Source: Spongilla lacustris
Taxonomy: Eukaryota; Porifera; Demospongiae; Spongillida; Spongillidae
NCBI GenBank assembly: GCA_949361645.1
Contig: OX442417.1
Span: 2,245,418 to 2,309,417 of the forward strand
DNA length: 64,000 bases
Direction: 5' to 3'
Position numbers and translations under genes: made by a program. Shown piece by piece: positions 37,130 through 48,955 of the stretch (the first letter of the stretch is position 1; every line of letters starts with the position of its first letter). The notes beneath the pieces are model-generated. The model did no database searches. It was given only the letters and a program-made list of their open reading frames with translations, and had not been told where the DNA came from.

Positions 37130-37863
37130 TCAACGCAAGTTGGGCTGCCACTAGCTCGGCTCCAGACCCAGTTATTAGCTCATATTGTAGCCTCGTCCCA
37201 ATGCGCTTTGATCTTTGTATTAGACATATTGGGACAACCAGAATAGGTTAGACGCTGAATTAAAATTAAAAAAACTGAGAGTGAACGCAGCTAATTAATA
37301 CTTATTAATATAAACTGAGTAGGATTTTGAAGCATACTTGGAAAGGTTGGGGGAGGGGTGTGACCAAAACCCAAATAGATATTCCCACATAGCGATGTTA
37401 CTATTTTATTGCACCTAGAATAGCATACATCTATCTATATATATATCAAGAATAAAATTATTTATAACGTGAAGACTTCTGAAAGCTGGTTATTGGAGCT
37501 GTACTTTCATATTCAGTAGTGCTTTTTTTAAATTTAACATGCTAAAATTCCTTGATGTTATTAAAATTGGGTTTTTAAAAATTGATGTCCACATATTTCA
37601 ATGACATTACCATGTTATGATTTTGCCCTTTAAGGTAAAAAGATACATGACCAAATTGAAGGCTTTTGGTGATCAATTTAGGCTGAAGAGTGGGTGTTTT
37701 AGGATTTCATTTCAAAGTACTCATAATACTGGCAACACAATATATACATATCCAACTTACCGATTAGTGTATTATGTGAGTGTTTTTTGTAGGCCAAATA
37801 TGTATGTCTGGTCTATTTTGTGTATAAAGAGCTCTTGGCAGCTGCAATTCCAGGCTCGTCATG
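37130..37863. other. Upstream region of the four-TM gene; no other gene seen
   Basis: AT-rich DNA between the gene start and the left target duplication of the 10-kb transposon. A promoter should lie here for the minus-strand gene, but no clear element was recognised. Confidence 0.35.
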
Positions 37864-38092
37864 CTAGAGGGTCCGTGTATAAAACCGCCAACTAATTTTT
37901 CAATTGTTCGATATATTGAAAATCACTATTTTGACGTACTAGTTGCAAATCTTGGTTGATTTCCATATATTTCGCTAAGAGAATAAATGATTTTTGTGTG
38001 ACGTTTACAATTTTAAAATTTCAAATTAAATTAGAAAATTGAAATATTCAATCACGGTATCGCGCAACTATTGTTTGATTTATCATTTTTCA

Positions 38093-38289
38093 TTATGGAT
38101 TAATTCTTTTCTCTTTGGAATGGAACCGACTCAACCGACTCTTTGACATGGAACCCTCCCCCTCTATAACGGCCGTTATTTTGGGAACGAGTGTTCGAAT
38201 CAATCTTGCTTTATAGTCCTCAGTCTGTGACTGTCGAGTCAAAATCGTACCGTTAAAGACGGAGCTGCCTGATGAAAGACCACAGAAAC

Positions 38290-38290
<1 letters not shown>
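38093..38290 (-). other. Small open frame inside the left TIR, repeated in the right TIR
   Basis: A frame reading GLSSGSSVFNGTILTRQSQT ... LVPKITAVIEGEG ... SRFHSKEKRINP stop is open in both arms (here and, on plus, about 43326-43523). The arms are almost identical, so shared openness is weak evidence for coding. No domain recognised. Confidence 0.25.

Positions 38291-38378
<88 letters not shown>
38290..38378. repeat. (CA)n microsatellite inside the left TIR
   Basis: About 44 CA units. The same position of the right TIR holds (GA)n (43163-43320). Confidence 0.97.
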
Positions 38379-38380
<2 letters not shown>

Positions 38381-38855
38381 CACACGGCAACGGACGCAAA
38401 CTCACACATGCTCAAAGAGAAATACAGATACATATGTTTGGCAGACGATCGTTTCCTTTATTACGCGGAACTTTCACTTTTGTGAGTTAAAACTTTACCT
38501 TTGTTTGGGGCAATTTTGCCGTTAGTCTGAGAACGAAGACATGCTTTTATTCGTTTATGAGTTTTGACAAAGTAAAAGTCGTCCCATTAAAGAATGAGTT
38601 GCCGTGTGAAGTAATCGACAGTCCACGGGAACGCCCGCGGCACGAAAGAGAACGGAGTGTGCCTACAAATATTTCTCTCGTTCCCAGACCCGAATTTACA
38701 TCTTGATTGCCTAGTAGAGGTGGCTGCAGCTGACCTTCATGTTGCAGCTCGCATTTGCATTTGTGGTAGTTATTGTAAATTAGTGGATGTAGCTAGGATG
38801 TAGGTAGGTGGGTGTGTCTGGTGTGACCTTATATAATTTTCACTCCCCCTAACAG

Positions 38856-39066
38856 GTGACCATTGATGGCAGAAATGTTAAAGACCTCAACCTGAGGTGG
38901 CTGAGAGACAACATTGGTGTGGTCAGCCAGGAGCCTGTACTGTTCAACAACACCATTGCTGAGAATATCTACTATGGGAAGTTGGATGCTTCCACGGAGG
39001 AGACAGAACAAGCTGCTAGGAAGGCCAATGCATACAACTTTATATCTGAGCTTCCTGATGGATTTG
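38856..39066 (+). pseudogene. Captured exon of an ABCB (MDR-type) transporter nucleotide-binding domain
   Basis: After an acceptor CCCCTAACAG the frame reads [40 protein letters not shown] and [14 protein letters not shown]. The Q-loop region VVSQEPVLF is diagnostic for full ABCB transporters. Walker A (which would be upstream) and the LSGGQ signature (downstream) are absent. At about 39068 the host sequence switches directly into retrotransposon coding ([15 protein letters not shown]). It lies inside the 10-kb transposon, so it is best read as captured host DNA. It cannot work as a transporter. Confidence 0.85.
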
Positions 39067-39067
39067 G

Positions 39068-39890
39068 AACAACACAACTTAGCCTCAGCTTTGGAGGACT
39101 TGGCTTTCATTCTTTATCTTATCACTCATGTGCTGCCTTCATCTCATCTCTGTCTTCTTCAGGTTTTGGTGGGTTCAATGCTCCTGACAGAGGCCATCAC
39201 AGTGGAGTCTGTTTTGTTCTCTCCTTTCTCCCAGCATGCATTGTGCAAGAAGTTGGATGATCTTCTATCTCACAATCAGTCTATCTTGATGACTTCCTCT
39301 CCTGCCAATAAGGCATGACTTTTCTCTGCCTCTGCTCCTCATGCTAGTTCATGGCTTTCGGTTGTCCCCACGTTTATAGTTGGGCTTGCCACTTGATCCA
39401 GCCGAGTTCCAAATCGTAGTGATGTGGTATAGCTAGGTATAAACTCTTCTATTCAATCGTGTGCCCATTCTGCCCCGATATCACTTTGGATCCTCTTGGA
39501 CATCATGCAGTACATGGTAGGGATGTTGTCATCAGACACAATCGCCTGCAAAAAAATCTTTGCAGAGTTGTGTCGTCATCTATCTGTAAGAGTGGAGGTT
39601 GGTCAAGGCCTTTCGAGAGTCTAGAGTAATTATGATGTGCTAGTTAGTTAATGCTTGGGAAAGGACAAAACCACAAGCCCTCGATGTCACTGCACTGTTG
39701 CCTCCCCACTCACTCCTGCCACTTTGCATGATGTTGCAGCCTACACAGCAGAGTGCCGAAAGTACTCATCCAATGACCCAATGTGTCAGGAGCTAGGATG
39801 GGTATGTATTCCTCTGGCAGTGGAATCTTATGGGAACTGGGCAAAGAGGCCCAGAACACCTTCACTAGACTAGCTTCCATCCAGTATTAG
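39068..39890 (+). pseudogene. Family A retrotransposon C-terminal half, decayed
   Basis: [20 protein letters not shown] opens the fragment, matching AQLSLSHGGLGLRSLALHSP of the 6190-8540 copy. Later parts in shifted frames include SAPHASSWLSVVPT (about 39328), the VRHN-like knuckle (about 39525) and CRKYSSNDPMCQELGWVCIP, LAVESYGNW (about 39750-39840). Several frameshifts and stops are present. Confidence 0.82.
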
Positions 39891-39964
39891 TAATAGTATT
39901 AATGCTATAATTATGATAATAATGTTTTTTTCTTCTTTATGTATAAAATAAAAAATCTAAGGTT

Positions 39965-40975
39965 AAAATAGTTTCAGCTATGAGATTCTGGGCCACAACA
40001 GCTCTCACGATGGACTCGGTCAAGGTGAGATTAAGTTTGCTGAATATTTCGAAGGCAAGGCTGCTGCTCTTTAGTAGATTTAGATGAGCCAATGGCAAGC
40101 AAGTAGCTAGGCAGGAAAATGTGTTTCTAGCCTCATTCCATCAATTCCCATAGATCTCTACTACCATAGGGACACCCACCCACCCTAGCTTCATTGCATT
40201 TGGGGTCATAAGCCCTATGCTTGCAGGCTTCTGCTGCTTGAGCTGTGGAGCCTACACTGTTATGTTAGAATAACGTTAGCAGCATTACGAATGTTGAAGG
40301 TTTAGGGTGAAAATGACGACAAGGCAGACTTTCCACCTGGAAGCCGAATCCGGTGTCAAATTACACCCCCATGTTGTCACGACACTCTTCATAGAAAAAC
40401 CGGGCACCCAAACAATAATTGAACTGCCTCGTCCCGAATCCTCTTCGGGGATGAGGCACCTTCGGAACCACACACAATACCCCTGATGTGGTGCATGCTT
40501 GATCCAGTGATGCGACAGAGAGGGGTGATGCTTGGGGGAGTCTACAAAAACTACCACACACACGAAGTAGGTTGAAACCCACTTGGGGGTCAATGATGGC
40601 AACATTATCAAGCTTGGAAAGCAACTTTAAGGCCTCAACCCGCTTGGAGGCAATTAATTTGGCACAGTGGATATAGTCACCAATATGAGCACCAAGGATA
40701 TCCAGGTTGGAAGAGTGAGAGGCTTTCATGAGGGGCCCATGTCTGTGAGTGCCCTGAGCAGTGATGATTTAGTCCCAGCTAAAACCCCATCATCCAGGAA
40801 CCATAGGCAGTCATCATGCCTAAGGGATGAAACAAAAGAGGGTGAGACCCAAAACATCCCGTTGCCCAGGGAAAAAAATTGAAAGAATGAAAGACGGATA
40901 GCAAGTCGCCTTGCAGTGAGAATGTGCTGGTCCCTTTCCAACGCTATCACCAGTCTGCATATAATACCTGTCCAG
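39965..40975 (-). pseudogene. Family A retrotransposon fragment, inverted
   Basis: Minus strand, from the right: CLWFLDDGVLAGTKSSLLRA (RT catalytic box, about 40770-40825), NLDILGAHIGDYIHCAKLIA (about 40650-40710), VGFNLLRVCGSFCRLPQ (about 40540-40590), then a jump to DPKCNEAG (about 40190-40210) and KLNLTLTESIVRAVVAQN (about 39985-40040). The endonuclease region between is missing, and frames shift repeatedly. Confidence 0.8.
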
Positions 40976-40979
40976 GAAT

Positions 40980-41105
40980 CTATCTATACTCAAGCATGAA
41001 AAGTTAGATTACTTGCATATTGTATATGATAAGTGGTACATGTATATGTAAAAATAATAAAGTTATATAAAATAATGATTTATTTAATATGGGCTCACTG
41101 GTGTT
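40980..41105. other. Short AT-rich junction between inverted retrotransposon pieces
   Basis: Contains AAAATAATAAAG and AAAATAATG words like the 3' tails of these elements. No coding. Confidence 0.4.
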
Positions 41106-41109
41106 ATAG

Positions 41110-42190
41110 GGCAACACCCAGTTCTGTTCCACCAAATTGGTATCATCACCTCAGAGATGGGTGTTCAGCAGGGTGATCCCCTAGGTCCTCTCCTATTTTG
41201 TTTGGTGCTGCAGAAGATTATATCTACCATTGGAGTGGACCCTACCTGCAACGGCCTAAAATTTCATTCTTGGTACATAGATGACGGTGTTGTGGCTGGA
41301 CCCTCACAAGCAATGAAGCAGGTCATCTCCATCCTACATAGCCAAGGACCACCTTTGGGTCTGTTCCTCAACACATCAAAGTGTGAGCTTTTTAGCAAGA
41401 GTGATCTCAGCACGTTCCCTCCAGACATGCAGAGGTCCATTGTACCAAATATCGAGATCCTTGGTGCCCCTATTGGTGATGACAACTTCCATGCCAATTT
41501 TGTGGATCAGAAGCAGGAAAAAGCTGGTAAGCTGCTTACTCCTCTTGAGTAAGTTGGAGCGGTTGACCCACAAGTGGGCTTGCTTCTTCTATGACATTGT
41601 GGCAGCTTCAGCAAACTGGTCCATTTAGCCTGATCCACACTTCAGTCCTTGGTAGCAGAAGCATTGAAGGGGTATGATGATGACGTCTGGCTTTTCAGAA
41701 TGTACCTCTATTGCTTACAGACCCAGTTAATCCTAGGACAAGGCCTTCGTTCCTTGTCACATCATTCCTCGGCTGCTTAATCATTCAATCCAGCTTTATG
41801 ATGTCATCCTTTCTACATCTGACACCATCTCAGCCATTGACATCACAGACTCAGTGCATGGGTAAAGGGTTCTGTCTTCCAAGCTCAAAGATCATCAGTT
41901 CAGGGAACTGTATAACTCTGCCTCCATGCCTGATAATGCTCATCTACACTCCATATCATCACCCCATGCTTCAGCTTGGTTATCTATAATACCCTCACCT
42001 GGATTACAGTCCCACCTTGAGCCCAATGAATTTCAAATTGCTTTGAAGTGGTAGTTAGGCATTGGTGTCTCGGAAGGATCTACATGCATGCGTATATTGC
42101 CCTAAGCATTCACTGGATCACCTTGGCCATCACTCCCTGATATGCAAACATGGTGGTGATCTCGACATGGATCACGTTTAGCTTATTGTA
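41110..42190 (+). pseudogene. Family A retrotransposon RT fragment
   Basis: The open stretch 41157-41552 carries MGVQQGDPLGPLLFCLVLQK, HSWYIDDGVVAGP and IVPNIEILGAPIGDDN. It then decays through WACFFYDIVAASANW (about 41575), WLSIIPSPGLQSHLEPNEFQ (about 41975-42035), LKWxLGI and an HSLDHLGHHSL knuckle (about 42105-42145). The RT N-terminus is missing. Confidence 0.85.
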
Positions 42191-42194
42191 TATA

Positions 42195-43004
42195 CTGCAG
42201 AAGACTTTATTGTATTACAATGGAGCACCATTCCATGCTGCAGCATGCATGTAATCAGTATTAACACCATTCAATTAAGTAGCATCATTCTGGAACCAGA
42301 AACTGCTGCAACCCATTTTGAGCCATATGGCGTACACCTCACATGCGAGAGTATGTTTGGATATGATAGACAGAGATTACTTGTGTGAATAACAGAATCA
42401 TAACTTTCGCATGTCATTCCCTGAATTAGAAAGTATTCACCACAACATTTGCAACAACAATAGCAATTCCTTTAGAAATTCCTTACTTCATTACATAACC
42501 TTAATAGAACGATTTTCAAGTATGTTACATGCCGGTGCCACATAGATCCATGCATGCATTTTATTAATGATGCCACTACAAATGATTGTTATACAATGAT
42601 GATATTGCTTGCATGCTGCTTTTATAAAATTAATATATGGCTTGGCATCTCACATGCAAGCTAGAAGAGAAACTGCACAGATCATCAATCTCTGGTTTAT
42701 TATTATGCGCATGGTTTTGATCTTATAAATGCATGCGGATATCTGTAATATAGATATTGAAAGTTGCATGCAATACTACCAACACCAGGCTATTTTTAGG
42801 TATATGTTGAATCTATTAAAATAATAAGTGCTGCTCAATGGAATGCATGCGGTCACATAACATTATGGAACTCCCATTTCGTGATACCGCGGTACTCGCC
42901 GACGGAGTTTACAGATATTCTCTTTAGTGTCAACGTTAACGCTGTCTGAACTTTATGGTATACATGAACACCCCCAGGCCCGCGGATGATGTTTCATGTA
43001 AGGA
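42195..43004. other. No gene seen, transposon interior
   Basis: AT-rich DNA rich in GCATGCATG words between the retrotransposon scrap and the right TIR. Confidence 0.4.
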
Positions 43005-43162
43005 TGGCAAATGTTGCCCAAACAAGGTTGTGATAAAGTTCCGCGTAAGAGGAAGTACCTTCGATTGTCTGCCAAACATATTTGTATGTGTATTTCTCTT
43101 TGAGCATGTGTGAGTTTGCGTACGTCGCCGTGTGTAGTCCGTATGCGTGTGGATGTGTGTGT

Positions 43163-43320
<158 letters not shown>

Positions 43321-44395
43321 AAGGGGGTTTCTGTGGTCTTTCATCAGGCAGCTCCGTCTTTAACGGTACGATTTTGACTCGACAGTCACAGACTGAGGAC
43401 TATAAAGCAAGATTGATTCGAACACTCGTTCCCAAAATAACGGCCGTTATAGAGGGGGAGGGTTCCATGTCAAAGAGTCGGTTGAGTCGGTTCCATTCCA
43501 AAGAGAAAAGAATTAATCCATAATGAAAAATGATAAATCAAACAATAGTTGGGTCCGTGTATATTTCCGCCATTCGAGAATTTCCAACGTTATAATTTTT
43601 TCATACATTGAAAAATTGCTTTTCCCTTCAATTTTTCATTGTTTCATCAGATTCAATTCAGGGATCTACTCGATTTTGACTGCGTTTCTCCAGTAACAAC
43701 TCAATTTTTGAATCAATGCAAACGTATATTTCCGCCATATTAATATTTCAATGTTTCAATTTTTTGAAACCTTGAAAAATTGCTTTTCTCTCCAAAGTTT
43801 CATTGTTTCATTAGCTTCAATTCACGGACTTACTCGATTTCGACTGCATTTTTCTAGTAATATCTCAATTTTTGAATCAATGCAAATGTACATTTCCGCC
43901 ATATTAAATTTTTTTAATAAATGCAAATGTACATTTCCGCCATATTAAAATTTCATTGTTTCAATTTTTTCAAACCTTGAAAAATTACCAAAGTTTCATT
44001 GTTTCATTAGCCTCAATTCACGGACTTAATCAGATGAACCTACGTTGTTCTCGCAAGATACTATTAATAATTGCATGCCCTTGTGCGTTCCTTGTGCTTG
44101 AATCACAGAGTGCCACACTTTTCTCCTCTTGGCCATGGGGATGTGGAGTCCATTTCTTCGTCCATCCATGGCAAGACTGCCCTCTTTCAGGTCATGGGGG
44201 ATAGGATGAAACACCTTTGCACTAGCTCATGAAAGCCTCTTATATACTGCTCCGCAATGCATTTGTGCTATACGGATATCATGCACCTTTGTCACCAAGT
44301 CTCCAACTTTATGACAATGAACCTTCTTCATGACTGTGCTGGTCCTCCTCCTTTTGGCCCTATGTCACATCGACAGAAATCATGCATGCATGGGA

Positions 44396-44890
44396 TCTAC
44401 CAAAGCCAAAGGTTTCTCAATTCCTTTGTAGCTGAACTCTTAGCTACTGCCTCTGATCCTGTGTCCGAGGCGAAGCTCCTATTTTATGCCTCAGCTGATC
44501 TATATAGAAAGCTTTACTGCATGCATGGTTACATCCCTGGGTCTTCGCATGGATGATTACACTAGTATTTGCATGCATACCCATTGGACTTTGTCAGGTT
44601 GCCACACTTTGCATCCCTCACCTCTGCCATCACCGTGGATCAATTAAATGTGCAGACGTAGACACGTTCGCGGCACGCACGGGCTCAAATCAGTTGTCGT
44701 TTTAGTGCCGGTCACCAAGGCATGCACAGAGCATTGTGTTCTGCCAATGTTCCTTCTCGACGAGAGCCTTTCGAAAATGCATGCAGATCCATACTGCACA
44801 CTTTGCCAGTGCTACACTTAACGGAATTACAAGTCCCAAGCCATGTGCCAACTGAATGGCAGGCTCTGGCAGCTAGGCAATAATATCCGT
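44396..44890 (+). pseudogene. Family B retrotransposon fragment
   Basis: FLNSFVAELLATASDPVSEA then KLLFYASAD matches YDQLLQGASDCRSRARLLAAAT of the 27223-29616 copy. Shifted pieces follow: SLGLRMDDYT (about 44538), GLKSVVVLVP and a PSRREPFENACR-like part (about 44680-44790). Heavily decayed. Confidence 0.65.
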
Positions 44891-45121
44891 TTGGCTCAAT
44901 ACTATACGTTGTTATAAGTATATGCATTCACATAATTTTAATTTGTTGAGTGTATTCAAATTTATACTGCACATAATTTGCATACATGTACACAGGGCTA
45001 CATATTGCTAATTGGAGTGAATGTTAACAGGTGTGAGTTGTTCAGTTAGAGTGATATAGAACTTTATGTACTCACTTAGAGGGATGCAATTACTATTAGA
45101 CACTGCATAAAATATAGGTGA

Positions 45122-45336
45122 TTAGCCATTGGGGTATTGAAGTTGAAATTCTCTGTTATGTTCAAGCATCAAGTCTCTTATTTGTGCTAGAGGGTCATGA
45201 CCAAAAGAGGATTGCAAAGTAAGTTGACCACCACTAGCAACAAATTCAGATACAGCAGATTCACAGTGCGGTAAAACTGCCTCTGGGAGTTTTACTGCCC
45301 CGCTGTTAGACTTCAGTTCATTAAGAATTCCTTTGC
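45122..45336 (-). pseudogene. Probable captured last exon of an unidentified gene
   Basis: On the minus strand a good acceptor (TTTTTTTTTCCTTCACAG, ending about 45337) leads into GKGILNELKSNSGAVKLPEA, PHCESAVSEFVASGGQ and RDLMLEHNREFQLQYPNG then stop. I do not recognise the protein. A long pyrimidine tract plus a clean frame to a stop suggests a genuine exon carried by the transposon. It could also be the 3' end of an unrecognised transposon gene. Confidence 0.42.
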
Positions 45337-45884
45337 CTGTGAAGGAAAAAAAAATCACAAAGCAGTTTATAATTTATATGTGATGCAGCCTATAGAAATA
45401 AAAGAGTTATTAAACCCCCCTGAATCCCGCACAGTGCCATCAGTTAAAAGATTAGGATGTCTTGTTAAACATGAAACAAACTCTACACAGTTGGAGTATC
45501 ATGGAGCTATACTATTACATTACTCATAGCAATGACAAAATCATATAGCAAATAATCACTGAATGCAAAAGGTTCACGGATTATATTATCAAACGTGTAC
45601 ATGCATGAGGTCCCAAGATAATGTATAATATCTTTTCCATTATACATTACTTCTCTTATTTTTTGATCACTTAAAACAATAATATAAATAATAATTATTT
45701 TAATATATATTTTGATTTCTAATACATGTATACAGATTAAATGATATTACAACAAGAACACTATGATTATAAATAACACCTCTAGTTTGAGATATTCACA
45801 ATATGTGTAATATCGTTACCTGTAAATAAATATATGAATAAATAAAACACAAAGGTGTGTTGAAGAACTACTTGTATCACCCTC

Positions 45885-46072
45885 CTGGATGATATATCCA
45901 CCCTTACGAGGAAGGACTGGGTATTTGCAAGCACTAAAGTTAAGTTCTGGTGGCCGTACAGGTTGCAGACCATCTTAGATTTGGGGGTATTGGTCCTTGT
46001 GACTAGGTATGATGCAAGTCTTGAGAAAGCTTGAACAACTTCCTTGCCCCCAAGCTCCATATGACTCCACCA
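45885..46072 (-). pseudogene. Family A retrotransposon C-terminus scrap
   Basis: The minus strand reads VESYGAWG, then in another frame GKEVVQAFSRLASYLVTRTN and NLYGHQNLTLVLANTQSFLV. This matches YGAWGKEAIDSFKMLASRL ... LYSRLNLHLVRANATAIL. A TAATAATAATAAT tract lies beside it at 46090-46112. Confidence 0.75.
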
Positions 46073-46119
46073 TCACCACATATGCATGTATAATAATAAT
46101 AATAATAATAATATTATGT

Positions 46120-46690
46120 TTGCATCATGCACTTTAAGTGTTGATGGTTTTTAAACTTTCTCCATCATATATACATGCATATGTATGTACTTGCTCTCTC
46201 AACTGCAATTGAAGCTGGCCATTTTCATAGATATTTTGAATGCCTTTTGGCAGCACAGTTTGATCTATACGCGATTAGTTGACAAGTGACTGGAAATGCT
46301 TGGTTGTCTAGCTGCAAGCTCTCCATGCAGAGTATTAACTTAACTGAAGGAGAAAAGGATGGATATGTGCATGTGCTTTGGGGATCAATCTATACAAATG
46401 GAAGTGTGCAATGCGGTAGTTGCGTTGTCATTATACAACGCTGCGTTTTGACCAGCATTTGCGGAATCGCGAGCTGGGCTATAGGTGTTATGTGGATTAA
46501 GAGACACTGAGGCTTTACAACTCAGGCCTTTTTAAAAAAAGTGCCTTGTGTGGCACTAGATACTCCTACAAGCATTCCCTATTTGTATTAGCATAGTGTG
46601 CATGGTTGTGTTTCAATGGAAAACACATAACTGATGAGATGTGTATACAGTGATTCATATAATCGTATAGCTGACACGATGATAGCATGC
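46120..46690. other. No gene seen, transposon interior
   Basis: Non-coding filler within the 4.2-kb element. Confidence 0.35.
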
Positions 46691-46692
46691 AT

Positions 46693-46759
46693 TAGTCTGG
46701 GTACCCGACTGATCGGTTCCACTATCATAGTGATAGTGCAAAAGTACCCATGCAGACTA
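46693..46759. mobile_element. 67-bp hairpin, TAGTCTGGGTAC...GTACCCATGCAGACTA
   Basis: Imperfect palindrome with the TAGTCT / AGACTA ends seen in other small elements here (19578, 56857, 59051), plus an inner CACTATCATAGTGATAGTG palindrome. No clear target duplication. Confidence 0.45.
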
Positions 46760-47958
46760 TATATATAGGCATGCATATGCGCGCATGTGTACATGCAGTA
46801 CAGTTAAAACTGATAATGCATTTCACTAGAAACAATAATGAATAGGGCACTGCAGCGCAAATATTGTAGTACCGGGCGAAAATTGTTGGTATAGATCCCA
46901 TGCATGCATGCATGATTTCTGTCAATGTGACATATGGCCAAAAGGAGAAGGTGCATTATGACCTAGCTGCAGACCATTCAGCGATGACAGAATCCCAAAG
47001 GGAGAGGGATGACTCTTGAAAACGAGCTGGTAGTATGTTAAAGGTGAGTTCTCTACAACCCGCAAATGAAGCTAAAATATGACGAGTCTTGATGACGGAG
47101 TATAAGGTGCCTTATTCCAAGGCCTCCGACTTTAGACTGAACCATAACCACATCCCCATGCCCATGCAAGAGCTAGGAGAAAAGTGTGGCACTCTGTGAT
47201 TCAAGCACAAGGAACGCACAAGGGCATGCAATTATTAATAGTATCTTGCGAGAACAACGTAGGTTTATCTGATTAAGTCCGTGAATTGAGGTTAATGAAA
47301 CAGCGAAACTTTGGTAAATTTTCAAGGTTTGAAAAAAATTGAAACAATGAAATTTTAATATGGCGGAAATGTACATTTGCATTTATTCAAAAAATTTAAT
47401 ATGGCGGAAATGTACATTTGCATTGATTCAAAAATTGAGATATTACTAGAAAAATGCAGTCGAAATCGAGTAAGTCCGTGAATTGAAGCTAATGAAACAA
47501 TGAAACTTTGGAGAGAAAAGCAATTTTTCAAGGTTTCAAAAAATTGAAACATTGAAATATTAATATGGCAGAAATATACATTTGCATTGATTCAAAAATT
47601 GAGTTGTTACTGGAGAAACGCAGTCAAAATCGAGTAAATCCCTGAATTGAATCTGATGAAACAATGAAAAATTGAAGGGAAAAGCAAATTTTCAATGTAT
47701 GAAAAAATTATAACGTTGGAAATTCTCGAATGGCGGAAATATACACGGACCTAGTTGCGCGAAACTGTGATTGAATATTTCAATTTTCTAATTTAATTTG
47801 AAATTTTAAAATTGTAAACGTCACACAAAAATCAATTATTCTCTTAGCGAAATATATGGAAATCAACCAAGATTTGCAACTAGTACGTCAAAATAGTGAT
47901 TTTCAATTTATCGAACAATTGAAAAATTAGTTGGCGGTTTTATACACGGACCCTAGAG

Positions 47959-48955
47959 CAATGTAGTTAATGAAGAAAGTTTTGCTTAATCCTTTAATGT
48001 TAGTATTAACATGTGCATGCAAAAAAATATTGTATTTTGATTAATGTTTCACAACATCATTCAATTGTAGCTAATGTTAATGAGCTGGTAGAGCTTGCCA
48101 ATATGACCTGGATTTTTGCAATATCTTCCCTACACTGCTGGATTATTCTGTTTAGTCTTTAATTTGGTTTGTTAATTAATATTTTATATCCATGCATTTA
48201 TTAATTTCTAGATAAGGATAGCCCAATCACATCTCAACTTGGCTGAAACTAGTATACATTTCATTATAACAATGTCAGTGTAGGACAAAAGTTCTAGTCC
48301 TACGTGTACATTTAGATCTAGAACCTTTGTCCTACACGTAGATCTAGGATATTAAAGAAGTAAAGTATTGTGAGGTGTCCCTTTGGTGACGGGGCGGAGT
48401 CCCAGAGGTGCGATCTATTTGTGGACTGGTTGTGTATCTCTGTGTGTGTTGCATGAGTGTATGTGGGAGGGGGGAGACATGTAATGCATGTGTATACTGA
48501 GTTCATCGCAAGGTCAGAGGTAGGTGGACCTCTGACCTTGCAGATCTGAAATTTAGGTAGTAGCCGCCATGACAACTGCACACCAATACATTAGATTGAG
48601 AGGTACAAAAATCAGTACAAAGGAAAGACCAGAGACAAAATACCTAGTGAAGATTAAGTAAGTATTCACTTACCAAACCCAAGTCTTCATAGTAGTAAGC
48701 TACCATTTTTTTAAAAATGTACCCAATACAGGTACCTATTGTGTTGTGTAGAGCTCTTAAGTCTCACTCGCTGTGGACATCAGTAGGAAAGTATCACTTT
48801 TCAGAGGGAGGCGGGGTCTTAGTTTGGACAAATACGTTTGACATAAGGATTAAAATTGACTTTTTATAAATGAGGGTATCCATATAATACTTTGGCAGCA
48901 TTCTCAATAAACAATCCATGAAATGTTAAAAGCTTAATTAACATTGAAAGCCATT
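47959..48955. other. Intergenic, no gene seen
   Basis: AT-rich. A short palindromic cluster at about 48285-48350 (TAGGACAAAAGTTCTAG / CTAGAACCTTTGTCCTA, and CTACGTGTA) may be a tiny hairpin element. Confidence 0.4.

Larger units (their letters stand above)
43552..47751. mobile_element. 4.2-kb TIR transposon nested in the larger one, duplication TAGTTG
   Basis: Ends GGTCCGTGTATATTTCCGCC (43552) and GGCGGAAATATACACGGACC (to 47751) are perfect inverted copies. The TIRs extend about 595 bp each (to about 44145 and from about 47155). TAGTTG flanks both (43546-43551, 47752-47757). Each TIR holds three or four internal units containing TTCCGCCATATTA and TTCATTGTTTCATTAGCT. The empty site exists at about 38055-38085 in the left arm of the outer element. 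Inside are pieces of both retrotransposon families, a probable captured terminal exon and a small hairpin, but no transposase. Ends agree with the outer element at 17 of 20 positions, so both belong to one family. Confidence 0.9.
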
